From Candidatus Merdivicinus faecavium (GTDB lineage: Bacteria; Bacillota; Clostridia; Oscillospirales; Ruminococcaceae), in assembly GCA_018716285.1 (NCBI GenBank), contig DVKD01000040.1, positions 1 through 33,868 of the forward strand: 33,868 bases of DNA. The letters are read 5' to 3'. Under the pieces are notes generated by a model. The model was not told the origin of the DNA. It saw only the letters and a list, made by a program, of their open reading frames with translations, and ran no database searches. The position numbers were made by a program, and so were the translations under genes. The stretch's first letter is position 1. Every line of letters begins with the position of its first letter. Of the stretch, positions 14,893 to 23,727 are shown piece by piece.

Positions 14893-16977
14893 TCAGACCC
14901 GGTACAGCAGGTCGGCGTAAGTCGGGATGGGCCACTCGGAAGCGGCGACAAACTTCTCCATCCGGTCGGCGACCTCCCGCAGCTTTTCCATCAGGCGGCG
15001 GATACAGTCGCGGTGATAGCGGGCATTTTCGAGCAGGTCGGCGCTCTCCGCGCAGCGCTCGAGGGCGCGCTCCAGCTCGCCGGTCAGCCTGTCTGCCTCG
15101 GAAATGTCGTCCGAAAGCAGCTGGGCGAGGTCGCGGACGCTCCGGTTCTCGATGCCGGCTGCCTTGAGGGAGGAAAAGCTCTCCGCGAGCCCTCCCGTGA
15201 AGCGGATCGCGGCAGGCAGGATCTGGCGGCGGGACATCTCGCACATGGTCGCGGCCTCGATATTGAGGATCTTGCAGTAATTTTCCAGCATGATCTCATA
15301 GCGGGAATGGCACTCGGCGCTGGACATGACGTGATGCCGCTCCATCACCGCGATATTCTTCGGGGCGATCATGGCGGTGATGGCGTCGACGGTGTTATGA
15401 AGGTTCGGGAGCCCGCGGCGGGCGGCTTCCTCCACCCACTCGTCGGTGTAGTTGTTGCCGTTGAAGATGATGCGGCCGTGGTCGCGGACCGTTTCCTGCA
15501 CGATCTTCTGGATCTCGGCGTCAAAATCCGTGCAGCGTTCGAGCCGGTCGGCGATCTTGCAGAGGGCATCGGCGACGATGGTGTTGAGGACATAGCTCGA
15601 AATGGCGACCGACGCCGAGGATCCGACCATCCGGAACTCGAACTTGTTGCCGGTGAAGGCGAAGGGGGAGGTCCGGTTGCGGTCGGAGCCGTCCCGCGGG
15701 AGCTTGGGCAGGGTCGCGACCCCGGTCTCCAGGATGCCGGACGGGGTCTGGTCGACGACGTCGCCGTGGGCGATGTGCTCCAAAACGTCGGTGAGCTGCT
15801 CGCCCAGATAGATGGAGATGATGCCGGGAGGCGCCTCATGCCCGCCCAGACGGAAGTCGTTGCCGGCGTTTGCCGCGCTCATCCGCAAAAGGTCGGCGTA
15901 GTCGTCGACCGCGCTGATGACAGCCGAGAGGAAGACGAGGAACTGCATGTTCTCATACGGCGTCTTGCCCGGATCGAGGAGGTTCTGGCCGTCGTTTGTT
16001 GAGAGGGACCAGTTGTTGTGCTTGCCCGAGCCGTTGACCCCCTGGAAGGGCTTCTCGTGGAGCAGGCAGGCCAGGCCGTTTTTCTTGGCGACCTCGCGGA
16101 TGACCTCCATCGTGAGCTGGTTGTGGTCGCAGGCGACGTTGACCGCCTCAAAGACGGGGGCCAGCTCATGCTGGGCGGGGGCAGCCTCGTTGTGCTCGGT
16201 CTTGCAGGGGACGCCGAGCTCCCAGAGCGCCTCGTCGAGGTCCCGCATGAACTGCCGCACCCGCAGCCGGATGCGGCCGCAGTAATGGTCCTCCATCTCC
16301 TGCCCTTTTGCGGGACGCGCGCCGAAGAGGGTGCGCCCGCAGAGCTTTAAGTCGAGCCGCTGCTCGTACTTCTCCCTGTCGATGAGGAAATACTCCTGCT
16401 CCGCCCCGACGGTCGGGCTGACGCGGGTGGCCTGGGTGTTGCCGAAGGCGCGCAGCACCCGCAGCGCCTGTTTGTTCACCGCCTCGTTGGAGCGCAGAAG
16501 CGGGGTTTTGGTGTCCAGCGCCTCGCCGGTGTAGGCGTAAAAAGCGGTGGGGATGTAGAGGGTGCCCTCCCGCACAAAGGCCGGAGAGGTGCAGTCCCAG
16601 GAGGTGTAGCCGCGGGCTTCAAAGGTGTTGCGCAGGCCGCCGCTCGGGAAGGAGGAGGCGTCCGGCTCCCCGACGATCAGCTCCTTGCCGGAGAATTCGA
16701 GGATGCCCAGGCCCTCCTTGGTCGGGGCGATGAAGCTGTCGTGCTTGCCTGCGGTGAAGGTGGTCATCGGCTGGAACCAGTGGGTGAAATGGGTGGCGCC
16801 CTGTTCCACCGCCCAGTCCTTCATCGCCGACGCGACGACCTCGGCGACCGCCGGCTCGAGGGGATGCCCCTCGTCGATGGAACGGCGGAGGGAGAGGTAG
16901 GTCCCCTTCGAGAGCTTGTCGCGCATGACCCGGTCGTTGAAGACCCGGCTGCCGAAATGGGAAAAATCGTAGCTCAT
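14893..16977 (-). CDS. glnN: glutamine synthetase type III
   Basis: Makes glutamine from glutamate, ammonia and ATP. At 694 residues it is the size of the GSIII class found in Bacteroides, Clostridia and cyanobacteria, much longer than GSI. Typical blocks are FTHWFQPMT, the N-terminal [20 protein letters not shown] split across the beta-grasp region, [11 protein letters not shown] (metal-binding glutamates), [17 protein letters not shown], the [13 protein letters not shown] loop and [10 protein letters not shown]. The ATG at 16977 has AGGAGG six bases upstream; the longer frame start lies within this site. Its start is 14 bases after the asnA stop, so the two ammonia-using amidotransfer genes form an operon. 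Confidence 0.95.
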   Translation of the reverse strand: MSYDFSHFGSRVFNDRVMRDKLSKGTYLSLRRSIDEGHPLEPAVAEVVASAMKDWAVEQGATHFTHWFQPMTTFTAGKHDSFIAPTKEGLGILEFSGKELIVGEPDASSFPSGGLRNTFEARGYTSWDCTSPAFVREGTLYIPTAFYAYTGEALDTKTPLLRSNEAVNKQALRVLRAFGNTQATRVSPTVGAEQEYFLIDREKYEQRLDLKLCGRTLFGARPAKGQEMEDHYCGRIRLRVRQFMRDLDEALWELGVPCKTEHNEAAPAQHELAPVFEAVNVACDHNQLTMEVIREVAKKNGLACLLHEKPFQGVNGSGKHNNWSLSTNDGQNLLDPGKTPYENMQFLVFLSAVISAVDDYADLLRMSAANAGNDFRLGGHEAPPGIISIYLGEQLTDVLEHIAHGDVVDQTPSGILETGVATLPKLPRDGSDRNRTSPFAFTGNKFEFRMVGSSASVAISSYVLNTIVADALCKIADRLERCTDFDAEIQKIVQETVRDHGRIIFNGNNYTDEWVEEAARRGLPNLHNTVDAITAMIAPKNIAVMERHHVMSSAECHSRYEIMLENYCKILNIEAATMCEMSRRQILPAAIRFTGGLAESFSSLKAAGIENRSVRDLAQLLSDDISEADRLTGELERALERCAESADLLENARYHRDCIRRLMEKLREVADRMEKFVAASEWPIPTYADLLYRV

Positions 16978-16991
16978 TTTATCCTCCTTCC

Positions 16992-18005
16992 TCAAAGCAG
17001 GGTGACGCCGTGCTCAGCGCAGAGGCGGATCATCTCTTCGTCCCAGATGGACGCCTGGACCTCGCCGATGTGGGCCTTCTGGAGCAGCAGCATGCAGAGC
17101 CGGGACTGCCCGATGCCGCCGCCGATGGTCAGGGGAAGTTCCCCGTCGAGCAGCATTTTGTGGAAGGGCAGCTCCGCCCGCTCGGGACAGCCGGCGATCT
17201 CAAGCTGCCGCTTGAGGGAAGCCGCGTCCACCCGGATGCCCATCGAGGAGATCTCGACCGCGCGGTTTAAGAGCGGGTACCAGACGAGGATGTCGCCGTT
17301 TAACTCCCAGTCGTCGTAGTCGGGAGCGCGGCCGTCGTGCGGCTTGCCGTCCGAAAGGGCGCCGCCGATCTTCATGATGAAGATGGTGCCGAACTCTTTT
17401 GCCGCCGCATCCTCCCGCTCCTTTGCGGTCATGCCGGGGTAGCGGTCGAGCAGCTCCTGGGTGGTGAGGAAGGTGACTTTCTCCTGGATAAAGGCCTCGA
17501 GCTCGGGGTTGAAGCGGTGGAGGACCTCCTCGGTCTCCCGCAGGGCGCGCATGATGCGGCGGACGGTGTGGCGGAGGGTCTCCTCGCTGCGGGTCTCGGG
17601 GGTGATGATCTTCTCCCAGTCCCACTGATCAACATAGACGGAATGGAGGTTGTCGAGCTCCTCGTCCCGGCGGATGGCGTTCATGTCGGTGTAAAGGCCG
17701 GTGTTCGGGCCGAAGCCGTAGCGCTTTAAGGCGAGACGCTTCCACTTCGCGAGGGAGTGGACGATCTCGACGTCGGCGTGGATATCCCGGATGTCAAAGG
17801 CGACCGGCCGCTCGACGCCGTTTAGATTGTCGTTTAAGCCGCTGCTCCCGCGGACAAAGAGCGGGGCTGAAACGCGGGTCAGGTGGAGCTTGTCGGCGAG
17901 CTCGCGCTCGAAGGTGTCCTTGACCAGTTTGATTGCAATTTCAGTCTGGAGAATATCCAGCGCCGGACGGTACCCCTCCGGCAGGGCAAGACGGGAAACT
18001 GCCAT
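16992..18005 (-). CDS. asnA: aspartate-ammonia ligase (asparagine synthetase A)
   Basis: Forms asparagine from aspartate, ammonia and ATP. The 337 residues correspond to the AsnA family, a class II synthetase-like fold (E. coli protein 330 residues). Recognisable parts are [25 protein letters not shown] near residues 41-65, [12 protein letters not shown] near 120-131, the SSMGIRVD segment and the C-terminal [17 protein letters not shown]-site block. The ATG at 18005 is preferred over the upstream in-frame ATG because family members start at MAV-like sequence and because the promoter lies only about 45 bases upstream. It is the first gene of the asnA-glnN operon. Confidence 0.95.
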   Translation of the reverse strand: MAVSRLALPEGYRPALDILQTEIAIKLVKDTFERELADKLHLTRVSAPLFVRGSSGLNDNLNGVERPVAFDIRDIHADVEIVHSLAKWKRLALKRYGFGPNTGLYTDMNAIRRDEELDNLHSVYVDQWDWEKIITPETRSEETLRHTVRRIMRALRETEEVLHRFNPELEAFIQEKVTFLTTQELLDRYPGMTAKEREDAAAKEFGTIFIMKIGGALSDGKPHDGRAPDYDDWELNGDILVWYPLLNRAVEISSMGIRVDAASLKRQLEIAGCPERAELPFHKMLLDGELPLTIGGGIGQSRLCMLLLQKAHIGEVQASIWDEEMIRLCAEHGVTLL

Positions 18006-18049
18006 GTGTGACCATTCCTTTCCGTGTCGTGGATCCAAAATACCCTTTT

Positions 18050-18078
18050 ATCATACCACGATGCAGCCGTTTTTGCAA
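18050..18078 (-). promoter_or_regulatory. promoter of the asnA-glnN operon
   Basis: On the minus strand TTGCAA (18078-18073), 17 bp, TATGAT (18055-18050). The leader to the asnA start is only about 38 nt. No riboswitch or T-box is seen. Confidence 0.65.
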
Positions 18079-18155
18079 TCAAATTGCCGTTTCTCCGCAA
18101 AAAAAGTCAGAAATCACAGATTTTCCGCAGGAAGCGCGGGCGGCTTTTACAAAAT

Positions 18156-19151
18156 TCAGCAAACTGCTTTTTCCGCGTATTCGTGCAGCAGCCGGACGTA
18201 GGCGCGGTAAAGGCCGGCGGAGACGTCGGGCGGGGTCTGGTGGTCGACGCTCGGGACGTAGCGCCCGCTCTTCATGGCGGGGAGCAGCCGCTCGAACTCG
18301 GCGCGCATCGCTTCCTCGCCCAGGTGCATGATCGTCTTGTCATAGCCGCCGATCATGATCCACTCGGGATATTCCCGGCGGATGCGGTTTACATCCACCC
18401 CGGCCTGCCGCTCAAGCGGCAGCACCCCCTCGATGCCGGCCTCCGCAAACCAGGGGATGAGCGGCTCGACGTTGCCGTCGGTGTCGATGAGGACCTTGAC
18501 CCCCGCCTTTTTGAGGGCCGGGATCACCTCTTTGTAATAGGGCAGCATGAATTCGTCGAAAAGTTCCTTTGAGAGCATCGGCCCGTGGTTGTAGGACATA
18601 TCCTCCGCAAAGGTCATGAATTCCGGCTGATAGATCGGGAGCAGCCGCTCGAGGACGCGGAGGTTGAAGTCGGTCAGGTCGCGGTTCATCCGGTGCATCA
18701 GCTCCGGATGGTCGTAAAAGGCATAGAGGTGCGGCTCAATGCCGAACAGCTTGCGCGGGAACCAGAAAAATCCCTCCAGCGTGAGCCAGGCGGCATAGTC
18801 CCCGCGCTCGTGGCCCTCCCGCCAGGCTTCCGCCGTCGCGGCGGCGGCGTCGACGAGGGACTGCTGGTACAGGCAGGGGAGCATCGCCTCGTACTCCTCC
18901 TCGTTTTCCAGGATCCCCGCCCCGTGATAGGCCGGCGCGGGGCAGCCCGGCCCCATCCCGCCGACCCAGATCTGCCGCAGCGGGTCTAAGCCGAAGTAAT
19001 TCTGCAAAGTGTCCGGCCCCTCCTGGCGGGGGGCGCCCTCCCCTGCCCAGCGGTCCATCGTCAGGTTCCACCAGCTCGCCCACTCCACAGCGGGGAGACG
19101 GTCGGGCTTTTCTCCATGTAAAACAGCGGCAAATCGCGCGCGGTTGGTCAT
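18156..19151 (-). CDS. uroporphyrinogen decarboxylase (URO-D) family protein
   Basis: A 331-residue TIM-barrel protein of the URO-D superfamily, which also includes corrinoid methyltransferases such as MtaA. Family-typical segments are MTNRARFAAVLHGEKPDRLPAVEW at the N-terminus (start and PDR motif), FAEDMSYNHGPMLSKELFDEFMLPYY in the middle, VLIDTDGNVEPLIPWFAEAGIEGVLPLE, and the late GGYDKTIMHLG and VDHQTPPDVS. It is unlikely to be the haem enzyme: no other tetrapyrrole genes are near, and it sits divergent from an AraC regulator and a glycoside-hydrolase gene. A methyl-transfer or sugar-related role is possible but not shown. An AAGGAGG site precedes the ATG. Confidence 0.85.
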   Translation of the reverse strand: MTNRARFAAVLHGEKPDRLPAVEWASWWNLTMDRWAGEGAPRQEGPDTLQNYFGLDPLRQIWVGGMGPGCPAPAYHGAGILENEEEYEAMLPCLYQQSLVDAAAATAEAWREGHERGDYAAWLTLEGFFWFPRKLFGIEPHLYAFYDHPELMHRMNRDLTDFNLRVLERLLPIYQPEFMTFAEDMSYNHGPMLSKELFDEFMLPYYKEVIPALKKAGVKVLIDTDGNVEPLIPWFAEAGIEGVLPLERQAGVDVNRIRREYPEWIMIGGYDKTIMHLGEEAMRAEFERLLPAMKSGRYVPSVDHQTPPDVSAGLYRAYVRLLHEYAEKAVC

Positions 19152-19164
19152 TGCAAAAACCTCC

Positions 19165-19193
19165 TTGCAAAGATGCTGACTTTAGTATACAAT
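19165..19193 (+). promoter_or_regulatory. candidate promoter of the AraC regulator gene
   Basis: TTGCAA (19165-19170), 17 bp, TACAAT (19188-19193). It overlaps the first copy of the direct repeat, consistent with autoregulation. A minus-strand TATACT at 19190-19185 could be the -10 of the divergent URO-D gene, but its -35 is poor, as expected for an activator-dependent promoter. Confidence 0.5.
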
Positions 19194-19232
19194 AGAATTG
19201 CCGGAAGAAAAACCGGCAAAATTGCTGACTTT
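19167..19232. repeat. pair of 17-bp direct repeats, candidate AraC operator
   Basis: Copies at 19167-19183 and 19216-19232 match at 15 of 17 positions and share the core TGCTGACTTT. Their starts are 49 bp apart. Direct repeats of about 17 bp are the usual form of AraC-family sites, and these lie between the divergent URO-D and AraC genes. The binding role is inferred. Confidence 0.6.
19198..19219 (+). promoter_or_regulatory. inverted repeat in the AraC leader
   Basis: A perfect 7-bp inverted repeat, TTGCCGG with CCGGCAA, separated by 8 A-rich bases, between the two direct repeats. It could be a regulator site or a small RNA hairpin just upstream of the AraC ribosome site. Confidence 0.35.
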
Positions 19233-19245
19233 TGGGGGGATTTTT

Positions 19246-20091
19246 GTGAGCCGCACCCTTCAGATGCCGGGGGATTTCTCCATCCGCACCCAGCCCGTCC
19301 GCGGGACCGGCGAGCCGCACGCCCACGACTTCCTGGAGCTCGCCTACATCCGCAGCGGCTGGGCCCAGCACACCGTAAACGGCAGGACCCGCCGCCTGGA
19401 AGCTGGCGACTTTGTCCTCATTGATTTCGGGGAGGTCCACAGCTACGACCTCGCGGGGGAGGGGCTGACCGTCGTCAACTGCCTCTTCCAGCCCGCAGCC
19501 GTCGACCCCTCCCTCAGCCGCTGCCGCAGCTTCCGCACCCTCCTCTCAAGCTGCATGATCGGGGTCGGCTACGCCTATGCGGGGATCGGCCCCTTTGAAA
19601 AGATCTTTCACGACGGCGAGGGACGGATCCTCGGCATCCTCGAACGGCTGGAGGAGGAATTCCGCTGCCGGGAGGTGGGCTATTACCCCCTCATCCGGGT
19701 GCTGCTCGTCGACCTCATCGTCCAGACCATGCGGATGATCCGGGAACGCGCCCCCGCCCCGTCGGGGATGGAGGTCTCCTGGATCCTCGACGAGCTGCGC
19801 CGCGACCCGGCCGCGCCCCACTCCCTTTCGGATTACGCGGCGCGCTTCCACATGCGCCCCGAAGCGCTCTCCCGCCTCTTCCGCAAACAGGCCGGGGAAG
19901 GCTTCGCGGCCTGCCTGCGCAAAAGCCGGGTCGAGCTGGCCTGCCGCCTCCTGCTCGAGACGGACGCGCCCGTCCCTGAGATCGCAGAGCGCTGCGGCTA
20001 TCTGGACGGCAAGACCTTCCGCGAGGCCTTCAAGACGGTGACCGGCCTTTGCCCCCGCGCCTACCGCACCCGCGGCCGGACGGGGCGGTGA
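19246..20091 (+). CDS. AraC-family transcriptional regulator with cupin sensor domain
   Basis: A 281-residue regulator. The N-terminal cupin-like domain carries EPHAHDFLELAYI (about residues 23-35) and the LEAGDFVLIDFGEVHSYD segment typical of sugar-sensing AraC proteins. The C-terminal domain has two helix-turn-helices: LSDYAARFHMRPEALSRLFRK, and the signature part VPEIAERCGYLDGKTFREAFKTVTG followed by CPRAYR. The GTG at 19246 is chosen because a GGGGGGA site lies 5 bases upstream. A longer frame from TTG 19198 would translate through the hairpin and repeat and lacks a site. It probably controls the divergent URO-D gene and the downstream hydrolase through the repeats at 19167-19232. Confidence 0.88.
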   Translation: MSRTLQMPGDFSIRTQPVRGTGEPHAHDFLELAYIRSGWAQHTVNGRTRRLEAGDFVLIDFGEVHSYDLAGEGLTVVNCLFQPAAVDPSLSRCRSFRTLLSSCMIGVGYAYAGIGPFEKIFHDGEGRILGILERLEEEFRCREVGYYPLIRVLLVDLIVQTMRMIRERAPAPSGMEVSWILDELRRDPAAPHSLSDYAARFHMRPEALSRLFRKQAGEGFAACLRKSRVELACRLLLETDAPVPEIAERCGYLDGKTFREAFKTVTGLCPRAYRTRGRTGR

Positions 20092-20123
20092 CAAAAATCC
20101 TCCCGCAAATTTGCATATCCCCC

Positions 20124-20169
20124 TGTACAAATCTGGACAAATCCGCTATAATGGAGAGGAAAACGTTTC
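20124..20169 (+). promoter_or_regulatory. promoter and candidate operators of the glycoside-hydrolase gene
   Basis: TGTACA (20124-20129), 17 bp, TATAAT (20147-20152). ACAAATC occurs twice 10 bp apart (20127 and 20137), inside the promoter. AAACGTTT (20161-20168) is a palindrome near the expected start site and resembles LacI/CcpA-type operators. The hydrolase thus seems to have its own regulated promoter, not only read-through from the AraC gene. Confidence 0.5.
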
Positions 20170-20195
20170 ACCCAGAAACAAAAGGAGGCCTTTTT

Positions 20196-22178
20196 ATGCT
20201 GCCGTTCCGTCAAGTTCACCTGGATTTCCACACCTCCGGCGCCATCGCCGGGATCGGCTCCCGCTTTTCCAAGGAGCAGTTCCAGGCCGCCCTCCAAGAG
20301 GGGCATGTCAACTCCATCACCGTCTTTTCGAAATGCCATCACGGCTGGTCCTACCACCCCACCGCGGTGAACCGGATGCACCCCGGCCTCTCCTTCGACC
20401 TGCTGGGCGCGCAGCTTAATGCCTGCGCCGAAATCGGCGTCCGCGCCCCGGTTTACGTCTCGGCGGGCTTTGACGAAAAGGAGGTCGCCGCTCATCCGGA
20501 GTGGCTCCACTGGTCCGGCCCCAAGGGCATTACCGAGGAGTACCTCGGCCGCGCCGGGTACCACCTCTTCTGCTACAACACCCCCTATCTCGACCTGCTC
20601 GCCGCCCAGGTGGAGGAGGTCATGCAGAAGTACAACCCCTGCGAGATCTTCCTTGACATCTCGAGCGTCCGCGTCTGCCACTGCCCCGCCTGCCGCGCCG
20701 AGATTGAGGCGCTGGGAGAGGACCCGGCGGATCCGGCCGCGCTGCTGCGCCAGGGCGAGCGCGTCTATGCCCGCTACTGCAAGCGGATGGAGGAGGTCAT
20801 CCACAGGTATAACCCCGACACCGCCATCTTCCACAACGCCGGCAACATCACCCGCGGCCGCCGCGACCTCGCGGACTTCGACACCCACCTCGAGCTGGAG
20901 AGCCTGCCGACCGGCGGCTGGGGCTACGACCACTTCCCCATGTCCGCGGCCTATGTGCGGACGCTGGGCAAGGAATTTCTCGGCATGACCGGCAAGTTCC
21001 ACACCACCTGGGGGGAATTCGGCGGCTTCAAGCACCCGAACGCCCTGCGGTACGAGGCCGCCCTCTCGATCGCCTGCGGCGCAAAATGTTCGATCGGCGA
21101 CCAGCTCCACCCCGAAGGGGAGATGAACCTCTCGACCTACCGCCTCATCGGCAGGGCTTACGCCGAGGTCGAGGAGAAGGAGCCCTGGTGCCGGGATGCC
21201 CAAAATATCGCCGACATCGCCGTCCTCTCGAGTGAGGCGGTCAACGGTCCGCAGGACCGCGACAAGCAGTTCGCCGACGTCGGAGCCAACCGCATTCTCT
21301 TAGAGGGCAAGTATCTTTACGATATCCTCGACCTGCAGGCGGATTTCTCCCCCTACAAGCTGCTCATCCTCCCCGACGCCATCCGGCTCGACGAAGCGCT
21401 CGCTTCCCGGCTGAACAGCTACCTCGCCGCCGGCGGAAAAATCCTCGCCACCGGCGAATCGGGGCTCTGGGCGGACCGGGACGAATTCGCCCTCCCCTTC
21501 GGGGCGGATTTCCTGGGAAAATGCGAGTTTCAGCCCAACTACTACATCCCCCAGTTTGAGACGGTCAACGGCGAGACAGCCTATGTGATGTACGGGCATG
21601 GCTTCCGCATCCGCCTCCGGGAAGCAGCCTCCTGCCCGGCCCTCGAGCAGGACCCCTACTTCAACCGGACGCCGGAGCACTTCTGCTCCCACCAGCACAC
21701 CCCGAACAACCCCGCAAAAACCGCCCCTGCGGCCGCCGTCACAGCGAATACGGCCTACCTGTGCTGGAACCTCTTCTCCGAATACGCCGAGATGGGTTCC
21801 TTCCATGTCAAAGAGCTGCTCTGCCATGTCATCGACGGGCTGCTCGGGGAGGAGAAAACCCTTTCGGCCGGCCTGCCCGACCGGGGCGTCACCACCCTGA
21901 CCGAGCAGAAGGCGGAAAACCGGCTCATCCACCACCTCCTCTTCGCCTACACCACCAACCGCGGGACCAAGACCGAGGTCATCCAGGACGTCGTGCCGCT
22001 TTACGACATTCCCGTCTCCATCCGGCTGGACGAGTCGCCTGTCTCGGTGACCCTCGCTCCTTCCGGCGAGCCGCTGCCCTTCACCTACGAGGGCGGCGTC
22101 CTCTCCTACACGGTGCCCAAGGTGGAGATCCACCAGATGGTCTCCATCGCCCGTGCGCGTGACCGCGCCGGACAATAA
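20196..22178 (+). CDS. putative glycoside hydrolase with TIM-barrel and GATase-like domain
   Basis: A 660-residue cytoplasmic protein (no signal peptide) of the family often annotated as hypothetical glycosyl hydrolase or alpha-L-fucosidase-like in gut Clostridia. The N-terminal barrel has FRQVHLDFHTSGAIAGIGS, FSKCHHGWSYHPT, GVRAPVYVSAGFDE and IFLDISSVRVCHCPAC (about residues 145-170). The middle has TGKFHTTWGEFGGFKHPNALRYEA (about residues 265-290). A beta-galactosidase-trimerisation/GATase-like part follows (ILPDAIRLDEALASRLNSYLAAGGKILATGESGLW), then a C-terminal beta domain. The start at 20196 has AAAGGAGG; the frame is open upstream but without a site. Substrate and catalytic residues cannot be assigned. 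Confidence 0.75.
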   Translation: MLPFRQVHLDFHTSGAIAGIGSRFSKEQFQAALQEGHVNSITVFSKCHHGWSYHPTAVNRMHPGLSFDLLGAQLNACAEIGVRAPVYVSAGFDEKEVAAHPEWLHWSGPKGITEEYLGRAGYHLFCYNTPYLDLLAAQVEEVMQKYNPCEIFLDISSVRVCHCPACRAEIEALGEDPADPAALLRQGERVYARYCKRMEEVIHRYNPDTAIFHNAGNITRGRRDLADFDTHLELESLPTGGWGYDHFPMSAAYVRTLGKEFLGMTGKFHTTWGEFGGFKHPNALRYEAALSIACGAKCSIGDQLHPEGEMNLSTYRLIGRAYAEVEEKEPWCRDAQNIADIAVLSSEAVNGPQDRDKQFADVGANRILLEGKYLYDILDLQADFSPYKLLILPDAIRLDEALASRLNSYLAAGGKILATGESGLWADRDEFALPFGADFLGKCEFQPNYYIPQFETVNGETAYVMYGHGFRIRLREAASCPALEQDPYFNRTPEHFCSHQHTPNNPAKTAPAAAVTANTAYLCWNLFSEYAEMGSFHVKELLCHVIDGLLGEEKTLSAGLPDRGVTTLTEQKAENRLIHHLLFAYTTNRGTKTEVIQDVVPLYDIPVSIRLDESPVSVTLAPSGEPLPFTYEGGVLSYTVPKVEIHQMVSIARARDRAGQ

Positions 22179-22194
22179 ATGTTATCTCGGTATA

Positions 22195-22250
22195 TGTAGG
22201 GGCATTCATCCGCCTTTGGCGGCTGAATTCATTGGCCGCCCGCTGAATGA
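22195..22250. repeat. palindromic intergenic repeat element
   Basis: Begins TGTAGGGGCATTCATCCGCC. It contains a hairpin with arms ATTCA.CCGCC and GGCGG.TGAAT around TTT (22204-22228), then a second TTCA...TGAA pair. This TAGGGGC-plus-palindrome form resembles REP/MITE-like elements that I recall as dispersed between genes of Oscillospiraceae. Only one copy is in the window, so dispersal is not shown here. Confidence 0.45.
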
Positions 22251-22328
22251 AGGAAAACGCCGCGATAAACGGCAAACCGGACGAACGCCCCATTCCCCAC
22301 AAATTATTTATGAAAGGCAGGTTTTTCC

Positions 22329-23708
22329 ATGCTTTCCCGAGAACTCATCGGCGACGTGCTGCAAAAGGCCGTCTCGACCGGCGCGGACTTCGCCGAAGTC
22401 TTTGCCGAGCACACCAAATCCAACGCCGTCAACATGATCGACGGCAAGGTCGAAACCATCACCGACAACTACCTCTCCGGCGTCGGCGTCCGGGTCTACA
22501 AGGGCCTGCGCAGCGCCTACGCCTCGACCAGCGACACCTCCCGCGCGGGGCTCATGCGCTGCGCGGACAACGCCGCCCAGGCCATCGCGAGCGGCTCGGC
22601 GCAGATGGACATTGTCCTGACCGAGCGCCGCTTCGGCGACATCCACCCCGTCCGCATCGTCCCCGCCTCCGTCCCGGCTTCCCGCAAGGCGGAGCTGCTC
22701 CGTTTGGGCTGCCAGGCTGCGCGGGAGTACCATGAGAGCATCTCCCAGGTGCAGGGCACCCTTTTAGACGTCGACCACAGCGTTCTCATCGCCAACACCG
22801 AGGGACTCCTCACCGAAGACCGCCAGATCCGCACCCGGATGATGGTGAGCGCCGTCGCGAGCCGCGCGGGCGAGAACCAGTCGGGCATCTGCAGCCCCGG
22901 CCGCCGGATGGGTCTCGAGATGTTCGAGGAGATCGACCCCGCCTCGGTCGGCAGGGAAGCCGCGCGGCAGGCCGTCACCATGCTGAGCGCCGGCTACTGC
23001 CCGGCGGGCAAAATGACCGTCGCCATCGAAAACGGCTTCGGCGGCGTCATCTTCCACGAAGCCTGCGGCCACTCCCTCGAAGCGACCAGCGTCGCGATGG
23101 GCAAGAGCCAGTTTGCCGGCAAGCTCGGCCAGCAGATCGCAAACCCCAAAGTCACCGCTATCGACGACGGCACCATCCCCAATGCCTGGGGCTCCATCAA
23201 CATCGACGACGAGGGCAACCCCTCCCAGCGCAATGTGCTGATTGAAAACGGCGTCCTCAAGAGCTACCTCATCGACCGCTTAAACGGCAAGCGGATGGGG
23301 ATGGCCCCCACCGGCTCCGCCCGGCGGCAGAGCTACCTCTACGAGCCGACCTCCCGCATGACCAACACCTATATCGCAAACGGCCCCGACAAGAACGAGG
23401 AGATCATCGCCTCCATCGAAAACGGCCTCTACTGCCGGCACATGGGCGGCGGTTCGGTCAACCCCGTCACCGGGGAATTCAACTTCGCCGTCACCGAGGG
23501 CTACCTCATCCGGGACGGCAAAATCTGCGAGCCGGTCCGGGGCGCCAGCCTCATCGGCAAGGGCAGCGAGATCCTCATGGATATCGACATGGTCGGCCAG
23601 AACCTCGACCACGGCCAGGGCATGTGCGGCTCCCTGAGCGGCTCCATCCCCACCAACGTCGGGCAGCCCCTCATCCGCGTCTCGTCCATCACCGTCGGCG
23701 GGCGCTGA
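22329..23708 (+). CDS. tldD: TldD metalloprotease subunit
   Basis: TldD and TldE form a heterodimeric zinc protease that cleaves unfolded peptides; in E. coli it matures microcin B17 and degrades CcdA. The 459-residue protein carries the active-site motif HEACGH at residues 243-248 (HExxxH), where both histidines bind zinc and the glutamate is catalytic. Other family segments are EVFAEHTKSNAVNMIDGKVE-like N-terminal sequence, GRRMGLEMFEEID and the C-terminal PTNVGQPLIRVSSITVGGR. An AAAGGCAGG site precedes the ATG. The partner gene tldE follows after 19 bases. No peptide-bacteriocin gene is visible nearby. Confidence 0.93.
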   Translation: MLSRELIGDVLQKAVSTGADFAEVFAEHTKSNAVNMIDGKVETITDNYLSGVGVRVYKGLRSAYASTSDTSRAGLMRCADNAAQAIASGSAQMDIVLTERRFGDIHPVRIVPASVPASRKAELLRLGCQAAREYHESISQVQGTLLDVDHSVLIANTEGLLTEDRQIRTRMMVSAVASRAGENQSGICSPGRRMGLEMFEEIDPASVGREAARQAVTMLSAGYCPAGKMTVAIENGFGGVIFHEACGHSLEATSVAMGKSQFAGKLGQQIANPKVTAIDDGTIPNAWGSINIDDEGNPSQRNVLIENGVLKSYLIDRLNGKRMGMAPTGSARRQSYLYEPTSRMTNTYIANGPDKNEEIIASIENGLYCRHMGGGSVNPVTGEFNFAVTEGYLIRDGKICEPVRGASLIGKGSEILMDIDMVGQNLDHGQGMCGSLSGSIPTNVGQPLIRVSSITVGGR

Positions 23709-23727
23709 GGAAAAAGGAGGAATTTTC

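Noticed and set aside
14887-16002. Open frame of 371 codons on the plus strand over glnN
   Set aside because: Antisense to glutamine synthetase type III; no domain recognised.
18156-19151. Haem biosynthesis gene hemE
   Set aside because: Belongs to the URO-D superfamily, but no tetrapyrrole genes are near and the context is an AraC/hydrolase cluster, so the gene name is not justified.
19198-19245. Longer AraC start at TTG 19198
   Set aside because: No ribosome site, and the codons would lie in the hairpin and direct repeat; GTG 19246 has a well-placed site.
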